In this document: positions 43,561 through 56,800 of the stretch, in pieces
Layout of the letters: each line of letters opens with the position of its first letter
Position numbering within the stretch: the first letter of the stretch is position 1
NCBI GenBank assembly: GCA_025769875.1
Contig: JAGFNK010000139.1
Location: 49,419 to 113,418 of the forward strand
DNA: 64,000 nt
Direction: 5' to 3'
Source: Russula earlei
Lineage: Eukaryota; Basidiomycota; Agaricomycetes; Russulales; Russulaceae
Program-made: the position numbers and the translations under genes
Notes under the pieces: generated by a model
Database searches by the model: none
The model's input: only the letters and a program-made list of their open reading frames with translations
What the model was told of the DNA's origin: nothing

Positions 43561-45808
43561 TCACGATGCCTGTAAGGGCTCCGCGCAATCATCACCATCA
43601 TCATCATCATCGTCATCATCGTCATCATTATCATCGTCATCATGACCGTGACGTCCTTCTTCATCGGCATCTTTGTTCTGGTCAGCGTCCTCATCCTCGT
43701 ACTTGAGTTCTTCCTCGAGGGCATCCTTCCCCGCCTGCGTAAGTGTCGGCACGCCGCTCTGAATATCCTTCTCAAAGTACCTCGGCACGAACCTGCACAT
43801 AGAATGCACCCATCAATCAATTAGTCGTAAACCCATCGATCAGATCAAGATCAACGAAAAAAAAAAAAAAAAAAAAAAGAGAGAAAAGAGGTGGACGGAA
43901 GGGTTTCGAAAGAGATGGTTGACGTACTCCAAACCTCGTCGCTTGCGCTCGGCCGCCTCGTCCCGTTGACGCTGTTCAATGACGTGCTTGGCGCGCGTCG
44001 CCTCTCCAAATTCCTTGCGCAGGAGCCTGGTCGTTACGCTCTCCCACAGGCGCCTGCTCTCGGTCGGAAGTTGCTTCGGGATCGGCCGCACGCGCTTGGG
44101 CACCACATGCAGCGGCGCTAGGTCGATAAGCGTCATCCAATCATCGCTCGTACTGGCGCCACCAGCCGCTCGTCCTCGTCTTCGCGGCGGTGGCAACAGC
44201 ACCAGCGGGCAACGTACCTCCTGAGGTTGCTGCGACCGCGGAGGCTGGACGCCAACGCACCACGTTACGCCAGCAGCCCTCGAGGTACGCTTCGGCGCAC
44301 GCGGCAGGGACGTGTTTCACCCTGGTCCATTCTTCGTGTTCGTGCGAGGATGGGTTGTATCTGTGCACAACTCCCTCGATCAGAAAATGCGACTTGCCGA
44401 GCCAACTCTAGCCGGGATGGTTCACATTACCCATAAAGATTGTCGCGGCATAAAAACGCACCTCCTCTTTGTACTCGATGATGGTACGGAGCATCTCCCC
44501 ATTGCCGACACCGGGTCCACCGGTGCACGTCACTATGGTGCTCTCGTGCGCAGTGACATAAAAGCTACCCCGCAATATACCGTTGACATGGGCGACCGGG
44601 TGAGTGATCTGATATCGCTCGCCAGCACCGGGCCCGCCGCCTATGGAAACAAACAAGCCCTTATTCATGACGCCCGAGGAGACGCGTATGCTGGCCGACG
44701 GAAGGACCCGCACGGAAATCTGGTCGATGCCCGAGAGGGAGATGTGCCGCGCGGGACATACGGCGACATACGCGCTGATGGGCGGGTGGTGAGAAATCTG
44801 TTCTGTCAGGTACGCGACCCGCAGCGTGATATTGCCAGCGGTGGACATCGACGTGGGCGGAGATGTCGTCGAGGCGGAGACTGACCCAGAACCGGACTCG
44901 CCCGTGTGCGTCGACGAGGCGAGGGAGAGATTGGATCGCTGGGCAGAGGCATTCGATTCGACGGCGGTCGGTGGGGACTTGTCCACGGTGGGCGAGGACC
45001 AGCCCTTCATGGATAGCAAACTCCCAAATGCGCCAACGCGCGCCGACTTGAGCGAGCCCTTTACGGCTTTGATGGTCCCGGTTTCGAGGTGAGGGAGATG
45101 GGGCTTCGGAGGGGAGTCAACATGGGCGGTGATGATAGGTATGTGGTCGTCAGGATCATAAGCGATTGGAGAGACCTCCCAGTGCATGCGGAAGTTCTCG
45201 CCGAGAACAGAGTTGTATGGTTTGCAGGGTTTGCCACGCTGCGAGCGAGTCAAGACGGAAGGCGGAGAGATTGTGAGGGACAAAGACTCACGAGGTGTCG
45301 AAGCTCTTTCGAAAAGGCAAAACGAAGAACGGCGAGCATGCGGTCAAAGGGGTCATCGTGGTCATTTATGCTAGAAAATTGGTATCAAATAATGATGATA
45401 GGACAGCGCAGGAAAGAGAGGGGCCACGTACGTCACCAGGAGGTCGGGTCTGTCCAAGTAATGCCAATATTCGAGATTCGGTATTGGCTCGAGCAGTGAC
45501 GCGGGTAAAGAGAGACGCCTGACGAGTGGCAAGCAGAGAAAATGTTGATCAGGGTGGGTACAAAGGGGCGAAGAATACGACAGGATGTGTGATGCTCACA
45601 TCGCGGCGAGGTCTTTGACACCGAAAGAGCGCTTGACGAGCTGGACGATCATCTTAAGCCTGCCGGCCTCTCCAGTGTCGTCGGCGACGTCGATTGTCGC
45701 TGCGGTGGGTGTGTCAGCCTCGTCTTTTTCTGATTCTATTGGTTGGCAATCTTCGGTGGCATGAGTGGGGACTGTCGTGGGGGCGTCTTCAGGTTTATGC
45801 GAGTCCAT
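43561..45808 (-). CDS. Oxysterol-binding protein family (OSH/KES1-like, 7 exons, about 604 aa)
   Basis: Lipid-transfer protein that moves sterol and PI4P between membranes (family knowledge). Minus-strand exons: 45,808-45,600, 45,518-45,432, 45,370-45,292, 45,238-44,462, 44,407-44,218, about 44,168-43,928 and 43,792-43,561. The start of exon 6 is uncertain (44,168 or 44,174, both GAG acceptors). Landmarks of the ligand domain: LPASLLEPIPNLEYW, HLRGKPCKPYNSVLGE, the signature EQISHHPP (usually EQVSHHPP), WLGKSHFLIEG, then VPKRVRPIPKQLPTESRRLW and VPRYFEKDI. An insertion of about 70 Ser/Thr-rich residues precedes EQISHHPP. There is no PH or ankyrin domain, so it is the short Kes1 type. The C-terminus is a run of Asp residues. 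It lies 168 nt downstream of RPT6 on the same strand. Confidence 0.9.
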
Positions 45809-45976
45809 AATAGTTAAGAGGGTGAGCCCAGCCTGGGACTCGAAGGGAGAGAGAGTGAAGGGAGAGAGAGAGATTGAGTGGTGCACGGGCAGTGCAGGCT
45901 TGGGTGATGCGGCTATCGGCTGCCATTTTTAGGCGAGAGAGGGCTACTCTACTGCGTTCACATTATAATATAACAA

Positions 45977-47539
45977 CTACGAGAACAGCTTGTGGACCGA
46001 CGTGTTTCCTTCTTGGTTCTTCTTCAGGACCTGTCCATGACACACGGTGAGCACTTCGAGTCGCGATACCGCTCGGGAACCAACCTTGGCAACAGCAAAC
46101 TCAAAGTCTTCTTGTGTAACGTGTTGTCTTCGCTCGCGCAGCGCATACATACCTATCCGGAAGACATGAGCATCGCCAGCGGATGGGCCTCTCGTAAAAG
46201 GGAAACCGAACCTGCTTCGGTACAGATACCGCGGACCTCCGCACCCGAACACTGGCCCATCTTCTCCGCAAGCGCCCGCAGATTGATGCCGCGCTGAAGG
46301 GACATCTGTAAAAGATCAGATACGAACAAATTTCAACTTTGAGCAATCAAGCGGAGATAGGACCACGCAAACAAACCTTGCGCGAGTGGATCCGGAGAAT
46401 GGCCACACGGGCTTCTGGTCCGGGTGGTGGAAACTCAATCTTGCGATCGATACGCCCCGGGCGCAGCAGTGCCGAGTCGAGGATATCTGTCCCAGAGAAT
46501 GAGCAACCGGGGTTCAAACAAATAAAGCGCACAGCGGCGCTCCTTCCACCGACCTATTCGATTCGTCGCCATGATAACCTTGATGTTTTTCGTCGACTCG
46601 AATCCATCAAGCTGATTCAACAGCTCGAGCATCGTGCGCTGCACCTCCGAGTCGCCGCCACCGGACCCACTCTCTCCGCGCGAGCTCCCGATAGAATCGA
46701 TTTCGTCCATGAAGATGATGCTCGGCGCGTGCTCGCGCGCCATGACAAACAACTCGCGCACCATGCGGGAACCCTCGCCGATGTACTTCTGCACCAACTC
46801 GGACCCGGACACACGAATGAACTTGCAGTCCGTGTGATGCGCCACCGCCCGCGCGAGCAGCGTCTTGCCCGTCCCCGGCGGGCCGTACAGAAGGACCCCC
46901 TTTGGCTGCGCGATCCCGAGCGCCTCGAACAGCTCCGGGTGCTTGACCGGTAGCTCAATCACTTCCTTAATTTCCTTGATCTGTTTATCCAGCCCGCCGA
47001 CCATCTCGTACGTGCTATCGGGCACCTTCTCCACCATCATCAACGAGACCAACGGGTCCACCTTGTTCGGTAAGACCTTATGTAACGTGTACGAGTCGGA
47101 GCGGAGGGCAACGCGCAGCGTAGGTTTCAAAGTCGCGATGTCGACGTCAGCTGCAATGTCGACGACTGCACCGTCGTCAGCATTTGTAAAAAGAAAGAGA
47201 GCGAAAGCTCATAAACGCACTGTACTTTCCCTCTGGCTGTACCTTGACCAGCACTTTGTTCTTGCCCATTATCTTCACTACTTCACCGACGTAACTTCCG
47301 GGCTCATGAAGCAGCTGTAGCTCCTCCCTCAAAAGACGCACTGAAACGCCACGAGTCAGGCAAATCATCCAACAAGCCGGTGAGGACTCACCGCGCGCGT
47401 TCAGGGCATTTCGCTGGGCCTCCAAGCGGCGCAAGTTCTGTGTCTTTTGGTTAATGAGAAGCTCAGCCGCTTCGATTTTGGTTTGATAGTAGGACTTGAT
47501 TCCACCTGCGGGTGTCTGTGCTTGCACGGCGACGGGCAT
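45977..47539 (-). CDS. RPT6: 26S proteasome regulatory ATPase subunit Rpt6 (7 exons, 401 aa)
   Basis: One of the six AAA+ ATPases of the proteasome base ring that unfold ubiquitylated substrates. Minus-strand exons: 47,539-47,392, 47,340-47,221, 47,165-46,554, 46,486-46,377, 46,305-46,212, 46,152-46,085 and 46,030-45,977, exactly 402 codons in frame. Landmarks: an N-terminal coiled coil ([20 protein letters not shown]), the OB segment ([18 protein letters not shown]), [18 protein letters not shown], Walker A GPPGTGKT, Walker [15 protein letters not shown], the second region of homology (MATNR, then [18 protein letters not shown]) and the C-terminal helical domain ([20 protein letters not shown]). 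It ends NTSVHKLFS. Length and motifs are normal and all introns are short with GT-AG ends. Confidence 0.97.
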
Positions 47540-48773
47540 ACTTTTGGTGACGATAGATGCACTTTTTGCCCACGTCGCGCGACGCGTACCCACTCGTGAC
47601 AATGTGACAGCATATATGTCACAGTATCACACATGGCGTCACGCGCCTCGAATGACTTTACGCCCCAAACGCACGTTCTCAATCGCGGGCTTGCTGGTTT
47701 AGTCCATCTCCGGGCCAAAGTACGCCAAAGTCTAGCCAATCTCGGCAGCGTCCTTGTTGTACGTGTGCTGCCTTGACGTCCCGTGGCCTGAGCATAAAAT
47801 TTGCAGGTGGCGCACAACGCAAACGCAAACATCGTGCGATGCCTTATACTGCCGCATGTATGCGCCGGCTACGCGCAATGCCCATAAAGTGACAAGGGAC
47901 CACCTCATTCCGGTCACGAGAAACCTCCATATTTACACCGTTCCCCAAACCTGAGGCCGCTTATCTTGATTTGATAGCGAAAAGTCGTGGACCCGAAAAA
48001 CAAATATGAAATGCGAAGCATGTTCGGTGTGTGTGCGCTCGCACGGGCGCGATCATGATGGTCAGCTTTTAAAGCAGGGATGTCATTTTCCCCGAGGCCC
48101 GAGAGCATCAAGCTATTAGCTTTTGCCCATTTGATTTCACGGCCCTGGCGTAGTTATTCCATGTGTGTCATGCTTGCTGGGGTCGACTCGTCCGCACAGG
48201 CGCACAGCACGGAAGGGAATCGATCGCTCTGGGTCCGATAACCGCAATGTCCGCTACGTTTTAGATGAAGGCTCCAGCTCTAGGCCTGCCTCATGGTCAA
48301 GATAAATAGCCGCGGTGCCTTCTGATGGCGCACCCTACCCAACGGGCCGATCCTGTCGATTGATAAAGACATCTCTATCGTCCACTTGGGCACGTCTTTT
48401 GCATCGGACGGGTTCCCTGCCCTATATAGCGTCCATCCACGCCCATACCGATCAGCACCCTCGCATCGGTTTTTGGGGTGCTGCTTGCTGAGAAGCGCGA
48501 GAACCTTTCGCAACTAGCCGACGCTGCCGATTCCTGCCACGAGGCTGAATGGAATCCGTCGCTGTGGAGGGGAGTTAAATGCATGCGTGATAGGGGAGGC
48601 AGCGAGATGCCCATATTAATGAACATGTCCTACATGTCCAGATGCCAATATTACAGATGGAAAAAAGAAAAAAAAAAAAAAAAAGTAGAATGCCAAAGGA
48701 AACACACCCCGACTGATCGCAATTAATGCCTTTTTGAATGGCTTCGGGAGAGATCCCAAGTCCACGTTGCATT
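47540..48773. other. Intergenic, no gene seen
   Basis: Upstream region of RPT6 and downstream region of the nucleotidyltransferase-like gene. Short frames only. A T-rich tract (minus strand) lies at about 48,661-48,684. Confidence 0.5.
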
Positions 48774-49583
48774 TCACATACCATATTTCCGTTTTATCGC
48801 TGCCCATCCTGGCGCAGCCGCACCGACCACATCGACGAACCGATCCATGTCGTGCTCGGGGATGCGATTAACGTCGATGCTGTTCCAATATCGACAGAGT
48901 ATGAACACAATGTCTTGCGCGTCGCGTTCAGAGCCTCGACTAATGACATCAAACGGTGGTCAGCTGTGAGTGGGGGTGGGCGGGTGACCCGGGACATACA
49001 TCATCCATGCGTTTAGTTTTGCCCTCACGAATTCGGAAGTGGTCAGGAATGGCACTCGGCTCACGGCCGCCACCGTGAGCGCATCGAGGCGCCTCGGGCC
49101 AGATTCTCCCGCCGCCAGGATTTCAACCTTGAGAGAAAGGGGTGTGAGCCCGAGCCCCCAGCCGCTGCAGACAAACGGGGGCAGGTACCTCTATTGGAGG
49201 GATACAGCGGTGGTATTTTACGTGCAGCCTAACGCAAGGTTGAGCTCCCGCAGGCGACGGCAAGTGCATTAAACTGTACCGGTTACTCCAGGGCGAGGGT
49301 GTGATGGACAGGTCCGCGTTCCCGGTCAGTGCCTGCCTGACACGACGAAACGGGTGGGCGGTCCCGCCTTCGACGATGCAAAAAATTTCCTGCGCGGTGA
49401 TGAGGTCACAAAAGACGGTTCGTCCGAGATACGGGGACGACGCGGAGGTCTTACGTCGGCCTGCGGGCTGTTGGTGAGCACGGCGACGAAGAGGCTGCCG
49501 TGGAAAGCGTGGGGAACGCCGTGTGCTCGAAGGGCGTGAGAGAGGACACTGGCCGCTTCCAAGAGTCGACGCGTCTCAGGCAT
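48774..49583 (-). pseudogene. Nucleotidyltransferase-fold-like gene with one apparent frameshift (5 exons)
   Basis: Minus-strand exons: 49,583-49,455, 49,390-49,280, 49,228-49,189, 49,127-49,000 and 48,939-48,774. The coding pattern is clear: VLSHALRAHGVPHAFHGSLF, CIVEGG and HPFRRVRQAL, ITPSPWSNR, PPIEVEILAAGE, LTTSEFVRAKL, RDAQDIVFILCRYW and a final AAIKRKYGM. The exons add up to 574 nt; removing one base gives 191 codons. The extra base lies at a T7 run at the start of exon 2 (about 49,380-49,387), where the frame must shift by one to read the conserved part. GSLF followed by strand-like hydrophobic and acidic residues resembles nucleotidyltransferase-fold proteins of basidiomycetes (low confidence). 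The gene may be intact if the homopolymer length is a sequencing error. Intron 3 ends in AAG. Confidence 0.65.
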
Positions 49584-50148
49584 TGCGGGGAAAGGGGTAA
49601 GCTGATTCCCGGTCGCGAGTCATGATATGAGATATTGGGCAGGAGGGGTGGATAGCGCCAAGCGCCCACACTCTATCGAGAAAAGGCCCCGGAACGGACG
49701 GCCACGGTGAATCAAGGCGCTGCCTTGGGCGAGGCCGTGGAAAAAAACAAAAACAAAAGCAAGCAAGCCAAACGGAAATTTCTCTCCAGTCGAGATTGCC
49801 GGAGCGGACTGTCCCGAATGGTGGAGGCTTGTACACGTATCAAAGTCGAGACGCCCCTCATACGTCGGGTCGACCGGTGGTCACATGTCGGTCGACGCAC
49901 GGCTATGTCGAAAGGTTAATTTCGCTCACCCGTCGTGCGCGGTGCGGGCTGCGGGCGTGCCTGGAAAGATCAGCATGGGACCAAAGGGATCGCGTATTTC
50001 CGCGAATCGGCATGAGATCGCGTCTCGTAAACTCGATGTCCCGGCGTTGTGTGGGGTGCTGTCCGGTTGTGGTCACAGGCCATCACATGACTCCCCCCAG
50101 CGCCTCCTCCCTTCGCCTCCCCACCCCTTCCCTTCGCCCCGTCCCCCC
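49584..50148. promoter_or_regulatory. Divergent promoter region of the NTase-like gene and MRS2
   Basis: No gene. CT-rich in the last 60 nt before the MRS2 ATG, as common in basidiomycete promoters. Inferred from position. Confidence 0.4.
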
Positions 50149-50841
50149 ATGGGACTTTCTGCTGCTGCCTTATGCATATCCAATAGCCTCAACCTCACCT
50201 CGCGTCCCGTCTTGTACGGCAGCGCCGGTCATGCCTTTCGATCATATGCATCCACCTCCACTTCCGCAAGGCCACCATGGCGTCATGCCCCATCACTCTC
50301 ACCGTCATCGCCTTTGTCCCAACAGCGCATGCGGACATCCCCAATCGGCGGCACATCCCGTGGCCTTCCCACCGTTCGCGCGGTGTCGTGGGCCGCAAAG
50401 TTTAATCTTCGACCGTCTCCCGGTTTCCTGAACGACTCGGATGCACACGCACACGAGGAAGCCGCCAAAGATGGCGTGCTGGAGGCGATCAAGGGCCGCC
50501 AGCAGACGGACCTCATGTTGCGCTGTGAGTCAACCGCCCGCCCGTCCGTCGCATTGCCGTTTCGCAAACTCGCTCACTTGTATTTTTTTTTTTTTTTTCA
50601 TCTCCACATAGGCACCATTCTTGATGCAGACGGTACGCCATCCGATCATACATTCATTTCCTTCCCCCCCCCCCTCGTCGTCGCCCTTTCCTTGGCGTGT
50701 CCATCATGCGTGGGGCTTGATGAGCTCGCATTTTATGGCGCTTCGCGTCAATAATAACGAACGTGCCTCGCGTTCTTTTACGCACTTTGTTGTGCGTGAA
50801 TACGCAAGGCTGGCGCGGGAACACACGTCTTCCCCACCCTT

Positions 50842-50878
<37 letters not shown>

Positions 50879-53800
50879 CCGAATTTGTATTCCGCAGCGC
50901 GTACATCATGATACAGAGGCGGTCACGGGCATAGTAAGCGACGTAATGTGATTAGGAGTTATGGTTCTTGAGTTGTCCGCTGGGGCGGTATGACAGCGTT
51001 AGAGTGTAGTGTGTGGTGGTCTGTGGTGGTGATTAAGTGGGGTGTCTCTGCGCTTCCCGGTTCTCCCTCAACCCTCCTGGGTCCCAGTTTTCCCTCGGTT
51101 TTAGGCATGCCTTGGTTTCTATTAGAAAGGAGAGCGTGCTCTGTGCCCGATCTGGGTGGTCGAACAGCTGGGCTAAATTTCGTGGGCGGCCATTCGTGGA
51201 CAAGTGTCTGCGGCGCGCGTCGTGGTATTGTGGGCATGTCAGGAGCACGTGCTCAACTGTTTGGAGGGGTTCGCCGCATGGGCACGCGACCTGTGCGGGT
51301 GTGTGCCTTGTGTGGAATCGCTGAGTATACTCCCCGGTGAACGCATGACCTGTGATGAATCGGTAGAAGGTGGATGTGAATTGTCTGGGGAACTTATCGT
51401 GTTGCCCTGTGTTGTTGTTCCTGTTGTTTCCATTGTTGTGAGTTCCTGCGTTGGTGCATTTTGTCCGTTTTTGGGCGACTGCTGTGGGGTGTGGTTTTCC
51501 ATTCGGCGGTTTAGTGAGAGCTGTGCGGTATGCGAGTGAGGTGCGGGGCAACTGGTGCCAGCTCCTTTCCCATTCCGCTATTGCGTCCGCGTTGTGCTTT
51601 CTCTTTTGTTCGTCTAGGGATAGAGGTTCTGTTAGGTTTTCAGTGCGCGCCATGCGCGCCGTTTCTAGGGCTAGTCGTCTGGCTTCTCGGGCTCCGGGTG
51701 GTTTGTCATTCCTAGATGTCCAAAGCAGACTTATGTTCGTTTGGGGGTGGGTGTTAAGGATCTCACCTATTTGTTTTAAGTGGCATAGAGCTATCGCTTG
51801 TTCATCATGAGGTTTGTGGCTGATGGCTAGTTCTGCGGCCGCACGTGTTGGTAGGAAGATGTGGGCGTTTGTGGGTGTGATGGTCGTCCGTGTGTCGAGG
51901 TATTCCGCTAGGGCTTCGAGGCCGGTCGTTAGCGAGCGGAGGTGTGTGCCCTCGACTGTTACTGTTGTTCCGATTACCTGTTCTTTGCGTCCTAGTATCC
52001 TCTCGGTTTTGTATAGTACTGCCGTTGCCACTCCAAGTTGCTTGTTGTCTGTTCGTCCTTTGTTTGTTTTGACACCACTGCAGTAGATGGTGATGCGGTC
52101 TTCTGCTTGGCGTGGTTCCGTTACCTTTCCCATGCTAACGCGTCCGTCCCAATCTGGGGCGCCGGGTGGGAGATTGGGGAAGTGTTCTATGCGTGGGCTG
52201 TTCGCGTTCGTTCGGTTTGCTAGCGAGCTCAGGGTGGTTTTTGCTCTGTGGCTGTTTGGTGATGGTAGTGCTGCGTCGTGGCTTGGTTGGGTATCCCAGG
52301 CACCTCCTAGTCTCCTTCGTAGTTGACTACCGGTCATGGTGCGGTGGAGTCTCACTGCTGCGTTGTTGGTTAGTTTGTTAAGTTGTATGCGCATGGGCAG
52401 GATAGTTAGTAGTTGGTGGAGGGGGTCTCTCGGGGTAGTGCGGAAGGCCCCTGCTATTATCTTTACCGCTTCGTTCTGGACGACTTGCAGTTTCTTGACT
52501 AGACCGATTTGTTTACCTGTGTACCATAGCTGGTGGCCGTATGTTAGTGTTGGGAGGCAGATGGCGAGGTATACCTGTCTCCATTTTGCTTGTTCGAGGC
52601 CTCTGACGGAGTTACCAAGCAGTTGAAGGGCTTTCAGCGACGCTCTTGCTCTGTTACACATGTACTCGACATGACGTTTCCAGGTGAGGCGTGAGTCGAA
52701 GAAGAAACCGAGGTACCTGATCGTGTCAGTCGCTTTCACTCGGTAGTATGTGTTGTGTGATGGGAGCGGGAGGTGTATGTAGTTGGGTGGGTTCGCGCAT
52801 TCCCTCTGTTTTCTGAAGAAGAGCACTTCTGTTTTTTCGGGTTCAGCGTTGAGTCCCGCTTTGTTTAGCCATTTAGCGCATTCGGAGTATCCCAGTCGGA
52901 GTGCTGACTCTACGGACGTCCAGTCTCGGTTGCACGCAAAGATGGCCCCATCGTCGATATACATGGCTAAGGCGGTTTGGTTCCAGGCTTTTGCCTTGTG
53001 AAGTAGGGGGGAGGTGTAGAGTATGGAAAGTACTGGTGAGGCGGGGGAGCCTTGCGGCGTACCTGCTTCCAGATCAAAGGGGTCTGAGGCACGCCCGTTG
53101 AATCTCAGGCGGACTTTCCTGTTTGTCAGAAAGGAGTCACACCATTTTACTATCTCTGGGGCGAAGCCAAGGTTCTCAACCACTTGGGTTAGTCTCCGGT
53201 GGTTTATGTTGTCAAAGAACCCTTGGATGTCGAACAACAGGAGCCCACATTTGAGTCCCATTTGTTGTGCCGCTTGTATGTCGTGTAAGAGTGTGAGTCC
53301 CGCGTCTATTGTTGATGATGCGTTTCTCCCTCCAAATTGCGTCGTGGGGACTATTTTGTGTCTGGCCATGTCCTGATAGATGATCCTCGCCACGATTTTC
53401 TCCAGGAGCTTACCTAGACATTCGAGTAGTGCTATTGGGCGGAAGTTCTTAGCCAGTGTGTAGTCGGCTCTGTTTGGTTTGGGTATAACGCAGACTAGTG
53501 CCTCCTTCCAGACACTTGGATGGTGTCCGGCTTTAAGGCAATTTACCAGGAGACCCAGTAGCTTTTCCGGGTTCGCTTCCCATGCCCACTTTATCATGGT
53601 CCAGGAGTGGCCCGAAGGGCCTGGTGCAGAGCGTCCAGATACTTTCTGGAGGAGGTCAGTTATTAGTTGTTTGTGAATCGTTGGGAGTTCGCGTTGAGGG
53701 AGTGGGACTGGGTCGTCTGGGAAGTGTGGTTCCGCTTCCTGTCGTTCCCCGGCGAAAAAGCGCTGTGAAAGAGTGTCAGCTATTTCTTCGTGTGAGTTGG

Positions 53801-56800
53801 CAAAACCTTCTGGTCCTCGGAGTGGGGGAACCTTAGTGGTTTTGCGTCCGTGTCTCCAGGTGGCGACTTCCCATAGTTGGGCTTTGTCGATGTAGTCGTT
53901 GGCCCACTGTCGTTTCGCTGCTTGTACAGTGGATTTTAGTCGTTTGTGCGCTCTTTTCCGTTCTTCTGGGTTTGGGGCCTCTTTGAGTGCCTGTACGGCC
54001 CATTTGCACTCCGCATCCCACCAGGGTGCGGCATGGTGGTTGTGAGGGTGTCTAGGCTTGAGAGTGTCAGCGTTTGTCTGTTGGATGTCAGTCATGTATC
54101 TATCCACTTCTTCGTCTAGTTTCTCAGCGGTTGGGTGTGACGAGAGGGTCCAGGTTTCGCATCTCTCCTTGAAGGTTTTGATCCACGGTTCCTTTTGCTC
54201 TGGGTCCACTACGTATCTTAAGTCAGGGTTGTTCACTGTGGGCGCTGTGTCGGGAGTGTCGGGAGTGGTGGGGTTTCCTGTGAGCCGGAGCATGGCATGG
54301 TCTGAGCCGAGGGAGCCGGGCCAGTCAATCTTGAATCCGCTGAAGGTGGCACGTCTTACCGCTGCCATGTTGAACCAGGCGAGGTCTATTGTTGAGTCCC
54401 TTTCGTGAGCTGCTCCTCTGCGCGTGATCTCTCCGGGCGTGTTGGCTAGAGTAAGGAGGTTGGTTGCGGCCCAGTCCTCTATGCGGTTGGCCCAGTACGA
54501 TTTGGGGTTTTCTGGTGGTGACCAGGTTGGGGAATGGGTGTTAAAATCCCCTATTATCAAAGTCGGGGTGGTCGGGTCGATGTCTAGTGAGGTTAGTGTT
54601 GCTAGAGCGGTGGCGTCTCTGATGTCGTGATAGTAGTTGATCACTCGCCAAGTTTCGTTGTCTAGCACAACGTCCACTACCTGTACACATGGATGTTTGC
54701 AGACGTCCATTCTTGTTACTGTTGTGAAGCTGGGGTCCAATTTGTCCGGTTGAGGTTTTCTCGCATAAGACATTACCTTGGGTTTTTGTCCGTCGTCAAG
54801 CCCTGGGTAGAGGAGCTCCCATGCTGGGGAGGCTGCCCCTCCCATCACGTCAACGCCGTCTCGGGCATTGTCTTTTCGTGCTGTTCCTATCCTGTCGTAC
54901 CAAGGTTCCTGTATAAATAGTAAGTTAATTTCTGTGGCGCTATTCAAAAGTGCGTGGGTAACTGCGTTGCGCTTGCGCATGTTCACCGACGCTATATGTA
55001 GCGTTGGGTGTGCCATCATGGGGAAAGGTTGGGCTGGGCAGCGCTGCCTTGTGGGCGCGAGGGGGAGTGATGTGAGACGGCTGGGCCTTCATGACCTTGA
55101 CTGAATGTAGTGTTGTGTATAGTGGGGGCGGTTGGCTCTGGTGCGCGGCGTGATGGGCCGGGCGTGGGGGGGCCAAACTGGATGGACTTCTTTTTGGGTG
55201 TGAGCCCTGGCGTATCTGCCCTGGCTGGGGATTGGGGTTGAGACTGCATTCGATAGGCCGGGCCTGGGTCAGGGTTAAAGGTGTTGGCCTCTGCGAGGTC
55301 AAGTGCCGTATCCATGTCATCCTCGTTATCATAGTTAGGTATACTTTCCGCCCATTCACGGTACTCTTCTTCCCCGGTTTCAGGGTTAGTTTCTTTTCCC
55401 TTACCTTTGTTCTTTGCACGTATCGCCTTTCGTGGGGCCCTTGGTCTATAGCCTTCCCTGGCTGGGCAGGTTTCATCTCTGCAGTGGTGCCCGGTCATTC
55501 GGCAATTGAGGCATTTAAAGTGCGTACAGTCGCAGATGCCTGCGATCGTATGTTTCTTGGGGCACTTTTGGTCGTGCTCCTCGGATGTGTGGCCCGCCCC
55601 GCATATGTAACACCTCACTGAGTCTTTGCCCAACGGGCACGCCACAGATCTTTTTGTGTGTCCCAGGGCGTGGCACTTCGAGCACTGGACTAGGGCAGGT
55701 TTGTCAATCCACTTACTGATTGAGACCTCCTTGCCGAAGAGAGCAGTGCGTCCTTTAAGGAGCGTATTTGTTACCGATCCGCCTGGGTCAGAAATAGCAA
55801 ATGTGAGAGTGGAGTATGGCCCGTTTATGCGTTCGATAGGCTTAAGCCATCTCGGCTGCATGGAGAAGTGGGCTTTCATCAGCCCTGGGAGCAATTTTAC
55901 CTCGTCATGTAGCTCGTCTGGTCGGAAGAGGATGCCATCGTTGTCTTTGACCGGAACGCCGTGTGCAAGGAAGCGAGTCCAGCCCATGGCGGGGCATAGC
56001 TGGCCCATTCCTTGGAAGGGTTGGAGGAGGAATGCCTCGTACGACATGATGTGGTCGAAGGCAATGGATCCCTCGAAAGAGAAGACGAAGTTACCTTTGC
56101 TTCGTGGGTGCACACTCCACCTACCTGCTTTTAAGGGAATGGGTTTGGCTACCGCCTTGCTCATACGGAGGCGGACCTCCCTGACTATGGCATCTGCGGC
56201 CCTTGCACGTATGTTCTGCTCCACTATTTTGTCACCAAAGCCTCCGGAGCGCAAGACCGTTACTTCTGTGATGGTCGGTGCGCTGTGGCGTTTGGGTTTT
56301 TGTCCAGTGGGCTGACCTGGGTTGTTAGCTGCAGCCGCTGCCACCGTAGCATATGCTGCTGGGGTGATGATAGACATATCTAGTGCTGAATCAGCGGGGG
56401 TTGTACCCTTGTTCGTGCTTTTGGTCTTCCTCTGGTAAGAGACTCGGGTGAAGGCCGTTTCCGGCTTGTCTGTGCAGGTGGCCACAGCTGGGGGGCGGGG
56501 GTCGCGGGCGGTGTTGGCTAGCGGTGGGTGCATGGGCGGCACCCTCTGTCTGGTGTTTGTGTTGGTGAGTGGTTCACGTTGTGACTCACCTGTGATCGTG
56601 TTCTGTGGTGGGGGCATTGATAGCCTTTCCAGCGCTTCTAGGCGCGCTGCAAAGGGAGCCATGGCTCTCGTGACAGCTTGAGTGATCGCGTCAGCGTCTT
56701 GGAGCCTGCTGTCCTGTGGTTCAGTTAGTGGTCCGGGGTAAGTTTTACCTTTAGGGTTGGGTGTCGGGGATGGTTCCGCCCGCCTGGTGTTGGGGCGAGG

